DNA of 64,000 nucleotides. It comes from Laguncularia racemosa. Taxonomy: Eukaryota; Streptophyta; Magnoliopsida; Myrtales; Combretaceae. The DNA lies in assembly GCA_037954665.1 (NCBI GenBank), contig JBBMOL010000293.1:184501-248500 (forward strand). The letters run 5' to 3'. The position numbers were made by a program, and so were the translations under genes. This document shows, piece after piece, positions 12,801 to 23,680 of the stretch. The notes under the pieces were generated by a model. The model did not search any database. It was not told where the DNA came from and was given only the letters and a program-made list of their open reading frames with translations. Each line of letters begins with the position of its first letter. The stretch's first letter is position 1.

Positions 12801-15800
12801 TTTAAGGTATTACTAGCTATCTAGGTCGTGTGGAAATTAACTTAATTAGAAATTAAATGGATATATAATTAATTTATATTTTATTCAATGTGGCCATGTT
12901 GGAAGCCGTGTAGCTCAACACGGGCTAGTATACGACCGTGTTAGGGGTCGTGTATCTCTCGGTGAGGTTTGGCTTTAATACGATTGGAACACGACCGTGT
13001 TGAGAGGCTGTGTTTTTCTTACTTCAACACGGTTAAAATATAACCGTGTTGGGAGGTCGTGTTTCCTTTGATTCAACATGGTCGAAACACGACTGTATTA
13101 GGAGGCCGTATATCTTTTGGTGTAATTTTCGAATTCAACACGGTCGAAATACGGCCGTGTACCTCTCGGCCAATTTTACAAATCCTAATTTTTTTACTCC
13201 AAAATTTTCTAAACTCATTTTTCTTTATCCCTAGACTTAATTAAATCTCTAAAATACGTAAATACATCTAAATTACAGGAAGGATTTTCGTACTTACATC
13301 AAAATTCAACAAGTTGTATCCTCGAGCCGTTGATTCCCGTTCTCGTATCGTCCTTTCTCAAATTTCGAGTTTTGTATGAACAAAGTGATGTAACTATATT
13401 GGATTATCCATTCTCCACGTAAATTCTTGTATAAAAACCCTTACTTTTTGTACTTGGAATTAGGTTGCACTGTTTTTTTTCATCATCTTAGGGTTTATTC
13501 AAAGAGCATCTGTCCTTTATGGTTTCTGTTTTACTGCTCAAAATGACAAATGAGGCTTTTTAGGTTAATTTGGGGTGTTTATACTCTTTGTGTGAAATGT
13601 CTAAATTGTCTCTCGAATTTTATAAAATTCCTATCTTTATCCTTAGCTCTTTGTGACAATATATATATTAAAATAAACAAAAATTTTCAAGCATTACAGA
13701 ATATAGCAGCATTGAAGGTATTATTATTTTGTCATCTTATGTCTGCATTGAGGTTAGATACTTTTGTTTTTCTATGGAGGGACATGACAGCCTCTATTTT
13801 CAGTTGGATAAGAAGTTTTACTTTACCAAAATGGATTGAGGACCAGACCTTGGTGGTTGGAAGGTTATATTGCTAAAGATTTTGCTATCTGGTATACAGT
13901 TATGTTAAAGCTAAGAGTATCCTATGGTTGTAAATTTTCCTTCTTAACGAATATTTTCTTATCCAAAAAAAAAAAAAAAAAGCTAAGAGTATCCTCACCT
14001 TTCTAGGTATTTATTATGGAAGATGCTTAGTCCAAATGGATGAAGACCTTTCCCCTTAGTAGTTTGAATTGGATATTACTGTACAATTAAATGTGAGAAA
14101 GCCATAAGGTGACTGACTAGTTTGCAAATATTCGTAGCATCGATATCTGTAGCGATTATGGTTCAGCTAGGTGAAGTCATGTCTACAAGCTATTCATGGC
14201 TGGATTTTCAGGTCTCGAATTGAATTCTGGACTTTTCCCTTTTATTTATATGTTTTATATTTTGGGTGTTTATACCTATGGATTTCTTAACCTTCTGTTA
14301 TCTGACTCCTTATGCTGGAAGATGCTTGATGTAACAGTCAATTGTTTCTGTTTACAGCTTGCTACTGGGGGTGGTGGTGGGGATATTGGAAAGAAGATCA
14401 GTCATGGTGGTGGGGATGGAGGTGATGATGATGGCGATGATGATGACTATTTTGATGATTTCGATGATGATGAAGATGGAGATGAGGGTGGACTTTTTAG
14501 GAGAAGAATGTTTCTTGAAGAGGTTGAAGAGTCTGCTGATTCATCTATAATAAGAACCCTTTCCTAGTCATCTTTGTTAGTTTCACTGGCCAATCATGAC
14601 CACAAGTATCTTTTTTCCTTTTTGACAGCTTTTCGACCGAAAGTTTATAGAAACTGTGCTAAATGAGTGGCAAAAGACAATGATAGACTTGCCTGCTGGA
14701 TTCCGCCAAGCGGTTGAGATGGTAGGTTCCCCCCTTTCTAAATGGACCATGTCATATGACTTCAGCCTTACAAATAACCAAGAGTTTTCTTCAGGGTTTA
14801 GTCAGCTCTGCTCAGTTGGTAAAGTTTCTAGCAATCAATGCCAGACCAACAACAGAAAGACTGATTTCGCGATCGCTTCCAGAGGCCATATCCAGGGCTT
14901 TTATTGGCAGGTAATTACAAAAGGTCATAATTGCTTCTATTATCTCATGAAATGATGATTCTCTTGTGGTCATATATTGCATTAATGTTTGGTATATCAT
15001 GTGAATCTGGGCTTCCAAATTAACCCTACTATAAAGTTGATTTTACTTGTTTGGAGCATTAATCCCTTTTAGTTCTATGACTCTGAACCTATTTTTGTAC
15101 CTTTTGTTTGTTTTAGATTTCTGATAGCTCAAGGCATAGGACATGGAAGCAGCATGCTTTTTATGTATACTGGGAATAGTCAGTTTTATCTTGTTATGGA
15201 TACAAAGGAAGTAGAAAGAAACAATTTAACTTAAAAAAAGAAAGAAAGGCTACTGCCAATATTCGAAGGCTGTAACTTATGCTAGATATGCCTGATAGAA
15301 TTTATTTGGACCTCTGTTATGGATGTTGCATTGATATACTCCCCCATTACTGGTTTGTCCTCAATGATGTGAAACATTCATGTCAAATACACATGGCATT
15401 AACAGATTAAAACAAATAATGCTTTATACTGGGTTTTTTGTTGTCTTTTCTAGTACTGTGAAAAGATAAACCATTGCTTTGAAGTCTAACCATATGCAAT
15501 TTTCTTCTGCTGTACAGGTTGATTGCAGATCCAGCCTTTTTGTATAGGCTTCTCCTAGAGCAAGTTGCCACTATTGGTTGCGCTGTTACATGGGAGTTGA
15601 AGAGTAGGAAGGACAGGTAATTTTCCTTTCTTTCAATATTCTGAAATTATTTAATATTTAATTCCATGTGTTGTATTGACAAATAATAGCTTTGCTGGTT
15701 AATAGGATAAAGAAAGAATGGGATCTGGCTCTCATAAATGTTCTGAGTGCATCTGCTTGCAATGCCATCGTTGTTTGGTCTCTAGCTCCTTGCCGTTCGT

Positions 15801-17648
15801 ATGGCAACACATTTCGCTTTGATTTACAAAACACATTGCAAAAACTCCCAAACAATATATTTGAAAAGAGCTACCCCCTTAGAGAGTTTGACTTGCAAAA
15901 GAGATTGCAATCCCTCTGTTACAAGGCTGCAGAGTTGTGCATGGTTGGATTGACTGCTGGAGCTGTGCAAGGTTCTTTGTCCAATTTCCTTGCCAGTAGG
16001 AAGAAGGAAAGGTTAGCAGCTTTTGAAGAAACATCTTTGTACAAAGAGGAGAAGGTTCATTAGAAACAAATTGTCTAATTGTTTCTTAACATGTGTTTTT
16101 CCATTTTCCCAGGTTATCTGTGACAGTCCCATCTGTTGGCACCAATGCCCTTGGTAATGGTGCTTTCCTGGGCATATATGCAAACTTGAGTTATCAGCTT
16201 TTATGTGGATCAGATCGGTGGATGATCAACCATTTTGATGTTATCGGAGTAGCACTGTTTTTTGGCACTGCTTTGAGGTTTTTCTTCTTTTCTTGTCCTG
16301 GAAATTGTAATACAACTTGATTTCAGTTAGAGTTTGTTAGGGTTTTTGGCCAGTCAACTGATTATATGCAATATGACTCTATTTCTAACAGCAGTTGGTG
16401 TTTATGCAAAGTAAAATTTATAATCTGATGGTCGGAAGATGCAAAATGCTATAAATGCTTTGGTACATTGGTACATAAGTTTCTTAAGTGCTTCAAAATG
16501 AAGTGGAATTGTTGTGGAGAAACCAAGAAGTATTGGATGAGGGAAGATGAGTGTCCTGCTGTGGTGATCAGCACTTTTGATGCAAACAAGGGCGGCATCT
16601 CAGTTCTTGATGTTGTTTATTTTCGCAAGTTAATGGATGTGCACACTGTGAGAAGACAATTACTTCGATAATATATATATATATATTGCTTCAATAATTG
16701 ACTTTCATCTCAGTTCTTTATGTTTTTTATTTTCGGCAGTTAGTGGATGTGCACACTGTGAGAAGACAATTACTTCGATAATTGATACATATATGTATAT
16801 TGGCTAAATGCTTCAATGATTGACTTTCCTGGGGTGGAAACAGTGATTAGTGTCTCTTAGAAAAATACGATCTTCACGGATGTGGAACCCAGTGATTAGT
16901 GTCTCTCTTAGAAAAATATGATCTTCACTGATGCCGACGATTTATGGACACCATGATTTATAGATCAGTTATCTTTGAATTTAAAGTTCCCTTTTCTGGA
17001 TTTTGAATGGTTAGATTTTGTGAGTTCCTATCCTTCTGGCTTCCCATAGCTTGAGAAACTTACAGTGAGCAATTTTCTGGTGGCTCAATGGATTGTTTTC
17101 TGTTTTGATTTTTTGGTTGTGGAGTTGAAGATGGATTCAGTGTGAATACTATTATGAGAGGGAAATTCATTGCCTATTTAGATACTTGGTTTTGGATTTA
17201 TGCAGACTTTGATAGCTTGGGTGCCATGTCTGAACTTATTTAATGATTCCTAGTAGTATATTGCTGATTTCCTGCTAACTCAAGTCTGCCAAACTTTATC
17301 ATTATTATTTAATGAAAACTTCTTTTGTCAAATTTGATGCTATTCACTTACTTGGGTCTGAATTCATCCAGGATAATGAATGTTAATGTGGGTGAGTCGC
17401 TGAAGCGTGCTTGGCTTGGAATAGAGGCGGATCCCTTGGTTCATTCAGATGACCTCCTAAAGGCATATAATAGGCCAGCGGAAGATGTTGCTAGGTCCTC
17501 TTCCAAGTGGTTTATATCAAAGAATCCTGTAATTTCTGGTTTAGGGAAGCTTGGCCTTAAACCAGGAAATGTTGACAATGAAGCACCAGCTCCGAAGGCA
17601 AAGAGGAAAAGGATTGTCCGGAAGAAGGTAACGGCAACTTCAATGTGA
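9803..17648 (+). CDS. RE/RER1: RETICULATA / RETICULATA-RELATED protein (DUF3411), plastid, eight exons
   Basis: Plastid-envelope membrane protein of the RETICULATA family, whose Arabidopsis members affect leaf mesophyll and plastid development. Exons: 9803-10165, 14358-14522, 14629-14721, 14795-14910, 15518-15616, 15706-16011, 16113-16277, 17372-17648. All introns are GT-AG, all phases join cleanly, and the product is 527 residues. Order: a Ser/Pro/basic N-terminus resembling a transit peptide (about 1-55); a Gly- then Asp-rich stretch encoded by exon 2 (about 122-165, ending GLFRRRMFL); then the DUF3411 core with motifs such as LNEWQKTM, RPTTERLISR, PCRSYGNTFRFDLQNTLQ and FDVIGVALFFGTALR, including about four hydrophobic segments; a basic tail (KRKRIVRKK) ends the protein. 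It resembles RE/LCD1 and RER1 more than the longer RER5/6 or shorter RER3/4; I cannot choose between RE and RER1. The reading frame is intact despite a 4.2 kb first intron holding a solo LTR. Confidence 0.93.
10166..11674 (+). other. Intron 1 of RETICULATA-type gene, left part
   Basis: AT-rich intron sequence before the solo LTR. Around 10960-11010 the word AGAGTAAGATT occurs twice, flanking a short piece that ends in atccAAAAAAA, as expected for a small 5'-truncated retroposed insertion. No exon is needed here because exons 1 and 2 join in phase 0. Confidence 0.6.
12215..12435. repeat. ~58-bp minisatellite inside the solo LTR (about four units)
   Basis: Four diverged units start with TGGTGATGRGAA, continue through a CTACGGG-like word and end with ACACCCAT. 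The related LTR at 55.5-57.5 kb has only about two units (56830-56935), so the unit number has changed since the copies diverged and helps explain the LTR length difference. Confidence 0.8.
12890..13170. repeat. Hairpin-forming CACGGTCG minisatellite in the solo LTR
   Basis: About five units of 50-60 bp contain AACACGG followed by CGACCGTGTT-type words. The inferred unit core has 9-base inverted arms ACACGGTCG / CGACCGTGT around a short loop. The same array occurs in the 5' LTR at 56030-56370. Confidence 0.75.
13704..14357 (+). other. Intron 1 of RETICULATA-type gene, right part
   Basis: Intron sequence between the solo LTR and exon 2. The word AGCTAAGAGTATCCT occurs at about 13909 and again at about 13980, bracketing roughly 57 bases that end in ttatcc plus a long A run. 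This is the signature of a small A-tailed retroposed insertion. The acceptor tttacag is at 14351-14357. Confidence 0.65.
16596..16933. repeat. Two short tandem duplications in intron 7 of RETICULATA-type gene
   Basis: A 110-bp unit beginning CATCTCAGTTCTT is duplicated at 16596 and 16706; both copies contain GATGTGCACACTGTGAGAAG. The first copy carries an (AT)n run at about 16670-16686. A second duplication with a period of 49 bp (CAGTGATTAGTGTCTC) follows at 16841 and 16890. Both lie wholly within the intron (16278-17371). Confidence 0.85.
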
Positions 17649-19163
17649 TCTGCTTAGCATTGGCCGGGAAAGAGGGAATAAAATCCTCTTCATGCATTTG
17701 ATTGGGCTAACCTGTGAGGTTGTAGGAGGCTTTTCATATTTGACCTTGAAAATTGAGGAGGTAGAGGGTGGTGTGTGCCTTGTGATCCTTACTGACGCTG
17801 GAGTAAAGTGATGGGGACATGGACCAAGACTTTGGTTACCTGACAGGCAAGGCGTAAATTTTTGGGGGGAAGGATTATTGTTGTTTTGTTTTGATCAGTT
17901 CCATTTTTTGTTATCCGTTTTTGTTTAGATTACATGACATACTGTTTTATGGAGTCAAAAGTCATCATAATGATTTGTTGTCAAGGAAAACGAGCTATCG
18001 GTTTCTTAGCTTGTGGTGTAGCACACCAGGCATGGTATGGAAGGACCTTTGAAACCGTTAGTGATCTTTTTGGAGCAAATTTGAATTAGAGATGTACAAT
18101 ATACCTGAAAATTGCAGTGTAGCAAGTGCTTTTGAATGTTTAGATTGTACCGGTTCCTCCGAGAAGGAAAATTAGGGCCATCAAGGTCTAGCAAGTGAGG
18201 AACCCTTCCAATTTTGCCTATTATTACATTACAAGTTGAATCAGCATTTTTTGTTAGCCGCATTTTGTTTGTAGTAAAAGAGAGGTGGGGTGTTGTGTTA
18301 GTGTTATGAGAGTAATCTATGTCGATCATCATTTCCCCCCATCGGATATATTTTTGTGTCGGTGTCCTTGTATTTATATTTATACTAATTGATGTGTACC
18401 TGTATAAAAAAATAACTTTTTTTAATTAGTAGTGCGTATATATATATTTTTTTCTATGTTGGTGAGGTGTCCTTTATATATATATATGTAGGTATATATT
18501 TCTATGTTGGCGTCCGTGTAATATTCATTCATACGATTCCTCTTTAAGGAGATGGTAATTTAAGGAAGCCGAGAAGGCTAAAGCGACATAGTCTAGTTCT
18601 TGTGAAAGGTCGATTTTTCCTGCATGTATCGACTTACAGAATGTAGTTACGAGACCTAAATCGTTTCCTGCCTGCCAAAACTAACCCTCAAAAAAAAAAT
18701 GTTGAAAGTAGTATGAAGTGTTGATGCTCCGTGGAGTAGATATTAAGTATGGAATGAAATGGTTTTTGTTTTTTTAAATTAAATTGAAAATTGAATCGGA
18801 TGGAATGAAAAGGAGTGAAATCAATTAATACATTTTGAATATGCCCTCAACAAGTGTCTTTATCGCTTAATCTTTTTTTTTTTTAATATAAATTCCTTTG
18901 CAATTATTATTGCTCTGGGCTCTGGGCTGGAAATCGGTTGACCATTCAAGAGACTGAAACGGTAAATCGGCTTTGAACTGCCGATTCAATGACAATTGAG
19001 TGGTTTAGCAGCAGCCTTTTGTCTCGTGTTTAGTATTTAGTATTTTATGTTATATATTGCTTTGTGGTTATCAATTCGCCCAAAACAAGCAATATTCCAT
19101 TTTATCATTCATTGAGGTCTCCGTCAAGAACTGTGTATTACTTACTACTCCCTGTCTACCTCC
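17649..19163. other. 3' flank of RETICULATA-type gene and promoter region of ELO copy A
   Basis: No supportable coding region. The first few hundred bases are probably 3' UTR. Short TA-rich runs occur at about 18435-18490. A minus-strand open frame at 18006-18332 looks random. The A/T-rich ttatatattgc at about 19050 is a possible TATA region for the ELO gene starting at 19164. Confidence 0.5.
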
Positions 19164-19994
19164 ATGGAAGCAGGACCAGGATCCTCCATCTCCTCAATCC
19201 TTCGTTACTATTTCGTCTACCATCCCAGAATTCTCCATTTTCAATGGGACCCACCTCACACATTCGCTTCCTCCCTTCCCTTCCTCACCACATCCGTCAT
19301 CACCTACCTCACCCTCACTCTCTTCTTACGCTACACCTCCGGTCTCTTCTCCCCCTTCCCACCATCCATCCTCAAACCCATCACAGCCTCCCACAGCCTC
19401 TTCCTCTCTCTCCTCTCCCTCCTCATGGCCATTGGAACCACTCTCTCTTCTCTCTCCCAAATGCCTTACCCTCAATGGATCCTCTGCTTCCCCGAGAACA
19501 CACCCCCAGTGGGCCCCACCTTCTTCTGGGCCCACGTTTTTTACCTCTCCAAGATAGCGGAATTCCTAGACACCCTTCTGATAATCCTGAGCGGGTCTTA
19601 TAAAAGACTGACGTTCCTCCACGTGTACCACCACGCTACAGTCCTTGTCATGTGCTACATTTGGTTAAGCACTTCGCAGTCTTTGTTTCCTGTAGCCTTG
19701 GTTACGAATGCTTTGGTGCATGTTGTTATGTACAGTTATTACTTTCTGTCTGCTATTGGGTTGCGTCCTAAGTGGAAGAGGGTCGTTACGAATTTTCAGA
19801 TAGTTCAGTTTGTTTTTAGTTTTGTTATGTCGGGTTTTATGTTGTTTTATCATTTTAGCGGTGAAGGGTGTGCTGGGATTTGGGCTTGGTGTTTTAATGC
19901 GGTGTTTAATGCTTCACTTTTGGCTTTGTTTGTGGATTTTCATGTCAAGAATTATGCTGCTGCTGCTGCTGCCAGACAGAAAAGGGAAACATAA
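19164..19994 (+). CDS. ELO/GNS1/SUR4-family fatty-acid elongase-like protein, copy A
   Basis: Intronless gene of 276 residues. ELO proteins of the endoplasmic reticulum catalyse the condensing step of very-long-chain fatty-acid elongation (malonyl-CoA plus acyl-CoA); plant members such as Arabidopsis HOS3 are less well defined biochemically than the yeast and animal enzymes. Visible hallmarks in order: KIAEFLDT (about 130-137), the catalytic-type histidine box HVYHH (153-157), VMYSYYF (about 188-194) and TNFQIVQF (about 209-216), with multiple hydrophobic segments between them. The C-terminus is basic (RQKRET) after an Ala-rich run. The ATG at 19164 aligns with the start of the paralogue at 31952 (shared SSIL-YYFVYHP), supporting this start. 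Long overlapping open frames in the other two frames are shadows of its C-rich 5' half. Its paralogue lies 12 kb downstream on the same strand. Confidence 0.95.
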   Translation: MEAGPGSSISSILRYYFVYHPRILHFQWDPPHTFASSLPFLTTSVITYLTLTLFLRYTSGLFSPFPPSILKPITASHSLFLSLLSLLMAIGTTLSSLSQMPYPQWILCFPENTPPVGPTFFWAHVFYLSKIAEFLDTLLIILSGSYKRLTFLHVYHHATVLVMCYIWLSTSQSLFPVALVTNALVHVVMYSYYFLSAIGLRPKWKRVVTNFQIVQFVFSFVMSGFMLFYHFSGEGCAGIWAWCFNAVFNASLLALFVDFHVKNYAAAAAARQKRET

Positions 19995-22246
19995 CGAAGG
20001 GTGCAATGTTAATGATGACAATTGACAAAGATAGCAGGATGTAGTGGCTGTAGGTTTTGTCCTTTTGAGGTCGGTATTTTCTGTTTCATTGTTTTCAAGT
20101 TCATTTTTGGATTTTTTGGTGTTGTTTGATTACAATTTGGATCCAATGAGTATGATTCAGGAGTTATGTCCATTGAATTAACCTCGGGCAGTTTTTCAAT
20201 TAAAGTTTTCGAAGCTGCAGTGCTTTATTGAATACTGTAGAAGTATTATAATCAAATTAAAGGCTAGAATAGGGAAAAACCTCCAGTACATAGTATGATA
20301 CTAGTTCACTATGCTCTAGCATTGGCGGACTCGATTATCCTAATAAGAATCTGTTACTGAAACCATTTATAGCTAAACTTTGCACAGTATTACAAAATTG
20401 TTATCTGGGGGAAAGTACAAATTTTCTTGTCTTAATTCATACCTATTGCCACTAACAGCTTACAATGTTGGTTGTAAGAGTTAATTCCTATGCTAAATGA
20501 TCTTTCACACTTCTGGAGATGTCTTATGGAGAGAAGATGTCAGCGATTGAGTCACACCATTCTGTACTGTTGCATCAACTTAACAAAGTGATAGATTGCT
20601 TGAAGTTACCTACCCTGTTTATTTTACGCCATATGAACTGTTCTGCATTTGTCGTTCGTATCTGAGATTTGCTGGATCTCGTTTGTTTCGATACTGATAT
20701 GCTATTTTTCTGTTTCTGTAATCCCGCTAGGCTATATAGTGTATATTCTGAAGTGGAGCGATCAATGCTTGTAGGTGTTGGGATTTCTAAAGCATAAGGT
20801 CTATAAATCCACATCGATCTACTAGCTTTTAGCTTTTAGATCGGCTGGTGATGAAGTTTACTTTAGCATGGAATAGGAAGAACTGAATTCAATGTCCTTT
20901 ATCGTCATTTTCATATGAGCCTTAGTAAATGTTGGGGTGCATAAAATATGAAAACCTACATCAATTCACAGGTTTAAACTTGACTGTGAAGATAAATTTA
21001 GTAGAAGCATCATTTGATATTCTTGAAGGATTCCCATTTCTTTCTAAAGTTGCTGAGAGAGATGATCCATCATCGAAAATTGCTTCTCCCCTGCAAAAGG
21101 CCTACCCACTGGGTTTTGCCATCCTAGGCTAGTAAATTCCCACGCTTTCCTAAGTTTATGGCTTCTGATCCATGTTTGTACATGAAAAGGAGATTTCGAT
21201 CGTAATACACCAATTAAGATCTTACAATAAGAAAGATAATGTTATAGCTTATAAGCATTGCCTTGATTATTCCAAAACGCATCTAGTGTCTGCTGCCATT
21301 TATACATCAGTCCGTGAAAGACACTGATATGATACCTACTTTCCCTTTTTTTCTTTTCTTTTTGGTTTACTCATAACATGCATCCGCAGTTATTGTTCTT
21401 TCAAATGGATCTATATTTATATTCGATTTCGATGAAGAAACGCCACAATTTATTGCATTTCAAATATCTTATATGAAAAAAGAAATATCATGAATGATTG
21501 AATTGGGGAAAAAGACACATGAAGGGTCTTGATTTTTGGATTTAGATAATTCAGTTTTTAAAATTTTATTTTTTAAAAAATTAGTACTCTAAAGCATTAT
21601 ACTGAATATTATTTTAAAGTATAGATATTAAATTTTTAAATAATAAAACTTTAAATACTGAATTATTCTAGTATAAAAGAAGGGATACTTTACGTACCTT
21701 TATCCCATTGAATCCTATTTAATACTTTGTCATCCTCGGAACCAAATAGTGTGCTTCGATTTCACGCATTGTCATCCTCGGAACCAAATAGTGTGCTTCG
21801 ATTTCACGCGACTGCGTGTTCTTATTATCTTGTAAGTACTCACGAGACTTTAGAGTCTTTTATTCTATATTTAATATATCTCGGATTTTTAGCACCGGAC
21901 AAGTTTTAAAACGAAGCCTAAACATGGAGCCTTCTAAGTAACATGCTACCAAAACATAAACGAAGGAGTAGGCTGCACACGATTATACTTCAGGATAATT
22001 CAAATAATAATCATAGCTCCCATTTAATCATCTTATATCAAGCAAAGCTGAATTGCATTCTATAATTGTGTCACGTTGAAAGTTTCATTCTAAATGTCCT
22101 CACCTGTATCATTTCTAGCTCTACCATGTCAACAACCTTGCTAATCCGTATATGTGGTCTCAATGCTTGAGTTATAACTTATAAGCCACATCATCCCAAA
22201 TATCGGATCCAGGACTAGCTCCAAATACTCATTTCATAACTCATAT
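19995..22246 (+). repeat. 3' flank of ELO copy A, segmental duplication unit A
   Basis: The DNA after copy A matches, in order, the DNA after copy B (32762-35832). Matching blocks include gtattttctgtttcat at about 20073, the block around 20215-20330 (ATTGAATAYTGTARAAG, then ACCTCYAGYACAT), the block around 20995-21130 (AGCATCATTYGATATTCT) and the block around 21995-22245 (TTTAATCATCTTATAT). No gene is recognisable in it; the small open frames at 20575-20814 and 20929-21132 are not conserved as proteins between the two copies. Confidence 0.8.
21727..21812. repeat. 42-bp direct tandem repeat
   Basis: A perfect tandem duplication of about 42 bases beginning TTGTCATCCTCGGAACC and reading through GTGTGCTTCGATTTCACGC. 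It lies within the duplicated ELO flank; the B copy has no obvious equivalent. Confidence 0.85.
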
Positions 22247-22498
22247 ATCCCAAACGCTTGCATTCCTTTGTGTCAAACACAATTAACAAATGAAATTAGG
22301 TAAGATATAATTAATTTCATTTTTATTGATTAACCTATGGATGACTGATCATATAGGGTAGAATTCAAACTTATCCCAAATGCTTGCATTCCTTTGTGTC
22401 GAGCACAATCAACACATTAATTTAGGTAAGATATAGTTAATTTCATTTTTGTTTATTAAATAAGGTAGAATTTAAACTTACTTGAAATTGCTAATAAT
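22247..22498. repeat. 126-bp tandem duplication
   Basis: Two units starting ATCCCAAA at 22247 and 22373 share GCTTGCATTCCTTTGTGTC, then AGGTAAGATATARTTAATTTC and a GGTAGAATT word at the end. Divergence is moderate, and no protein is encoded. Confidence 0.85.
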
Positions 22499-22501
22499 TA
22501 G

Positions 22502-23680
22502 GTTAAAATTATTATATATTTGTTGATCTGCAATTTTCATTCCTTAGGCATTCGGTTTAGCTCCATTATGGAGCTTGGTCATTTAGGGGAATGAGCCCAT
22601 GAAATGAACACATGTAAGTAAGCTATTGGATGGTAACAAAAGTGGTTTTAGTGTTACCATTTTGATACTTAAATCAATAAAGTGTAGGAGCATGGGAAGA
22701 TCATGATGATAACATTCAAAGGGAGAGAAAGTTGTGTTTTTGACTTACTATTCTAATGGAGTCATTTTAGCTTATGTGGGTTTGTAGAAGATGGACAATT
22801 GATTTTTTTTTGCTCATGCCCCTAAACCTATATGCATCAAGTACTCGTAGCTTGTATTTAATGTTTTGGTGGGCTCCTTGAGCACTAACGCCAATTGTGG
22901 CTCATTAACGATCTTGTCTGACGTGTCTCTTTTGACAACTTACCATCTTCCTACCAAACGGAGGAGCATAGGTTGAACTATGAGTCTTGAGCTAAGGTGA
23001 AGTGGGCATTTTCATGGGTTAGATGCCTAGTAAGAAAAAACTACCAACAATAGTTAATTCAGGTTGTTTTAAGGGTTTTAATTGACCATGTGAAGTCTCA
23101 AGTGATTTAAAAAAAAAAAAAGAAGAAGATGTTGGATGGGGGAGTACCAATTTATTAATAAACATGTTAAAATTATTATATAATTGTTGAAGTGCAATTT
23201 TCATTCCTTAGGCATTTGGTTTAGCTCCCTTATGGAGATTGGCCCTTTAGGAGAATAAGCCTATGAAATGAACACATGTAAACTATTGGATGGTGCTAAA
23301 AGTGGCTTCAGTGTTACCACTCTAATACTTAAATTAGTAAAGTGTAGGAGCATGGGGAGATCATGACGACAACATTCAAAGGGAGAGAAAGTTGTGTTTT
23401 TGACTTGTTATCCTAGTGGGGTCATTTTAGCTTACGTAGGTTTGTAGAAGATGGACAATTGATTGATTTTTGCCCATGCCCTTGAATCTGTATGCATCAT
23501 GTACTTGTAACTTGTATTTAATGTTTTGGCGGGCTCCTTGAGCATTAGGGCCAATTGTGGCTCGTTAACGGGTCCTATCTGATGTGTCTCTTTTGACAAC
23601 CTAATATCTTCCTACCAAAGGGATGGGCATAGGTTGAACTAAGAGTCTTAGGCTTGGGTGAAGTGGAGGGGAGTACCAAT
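22502..23680. repeat. 664-bp tandem duplication of an unknown sequence
   Basis: Unit 1 is 22502-23165 and unit 2 starts at 23166. Both begin GTTAAAATTATTATATA and share long words such as CAATTTTCATTCCTTAGGCA and CATTCAAAGGGAGAGAAAG. Unit 2 lacks about 120 bp present near the end of unit 1, resuming at GGGGAGTACCAATT. There is no open frame of note in either unit and no terminal inverted repeats, so this looks like an unequal-crossover product of anonymous DNA, not an element I can classify. Confidence 0.85.

Larger units (their letters stand above)
11670..13703 (-). mobile_element. Solo LTR of a Tekay-like Ty3/gypsy element, with 5-bp TSD
   Basis: The LTR itself is 11675-13698 (about 2.0 kb), in reverse orientation in intron 1. 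It begins TGTAATGC and ends GCGTTACA when read on the minus strand. It is flanked by the identical pentamer GAATA at 11670-11674 and 13699-13703. It aligns along its length with the 5' LTR at 55554-57464, sharing for example the words around the leader (ATGGATAAT, TACATCACTTTGTT), the CACGG-type minisatellite and the terminal GATAAGRA/ACGTRGCG region. No internal domain is present, so it is a solo LTR left by LTR-LTR recombination. It does not interrupt coding sequence. Confidence 0.93.

Noticed and set aside
12890..13170. Regularly spaced palindromic repeats resembling a CRISPR array
   Set aside because: The units are a minisatellite inside an LTR with an identical counterpart in another LTR copy.
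18006..18332. 108-codon minus-strand open frame downstream of the RETICULATA-type gene
   Set aside because: Composition looks random, and it overlaps the probable 3' flank of the plus-strand gene.
19057..19603. Long open frames overlapping the 5' half of ELO copy A in the two other plus-strand frames, and on the minus strand at 19326-19535
   Set aside because: They are shadows of the C- and T-rich ELO coding sequence; equivalent shadows recur over copy B at 32020-32308, and their products are low-complexity Ser/Pro or Glu/Gly.
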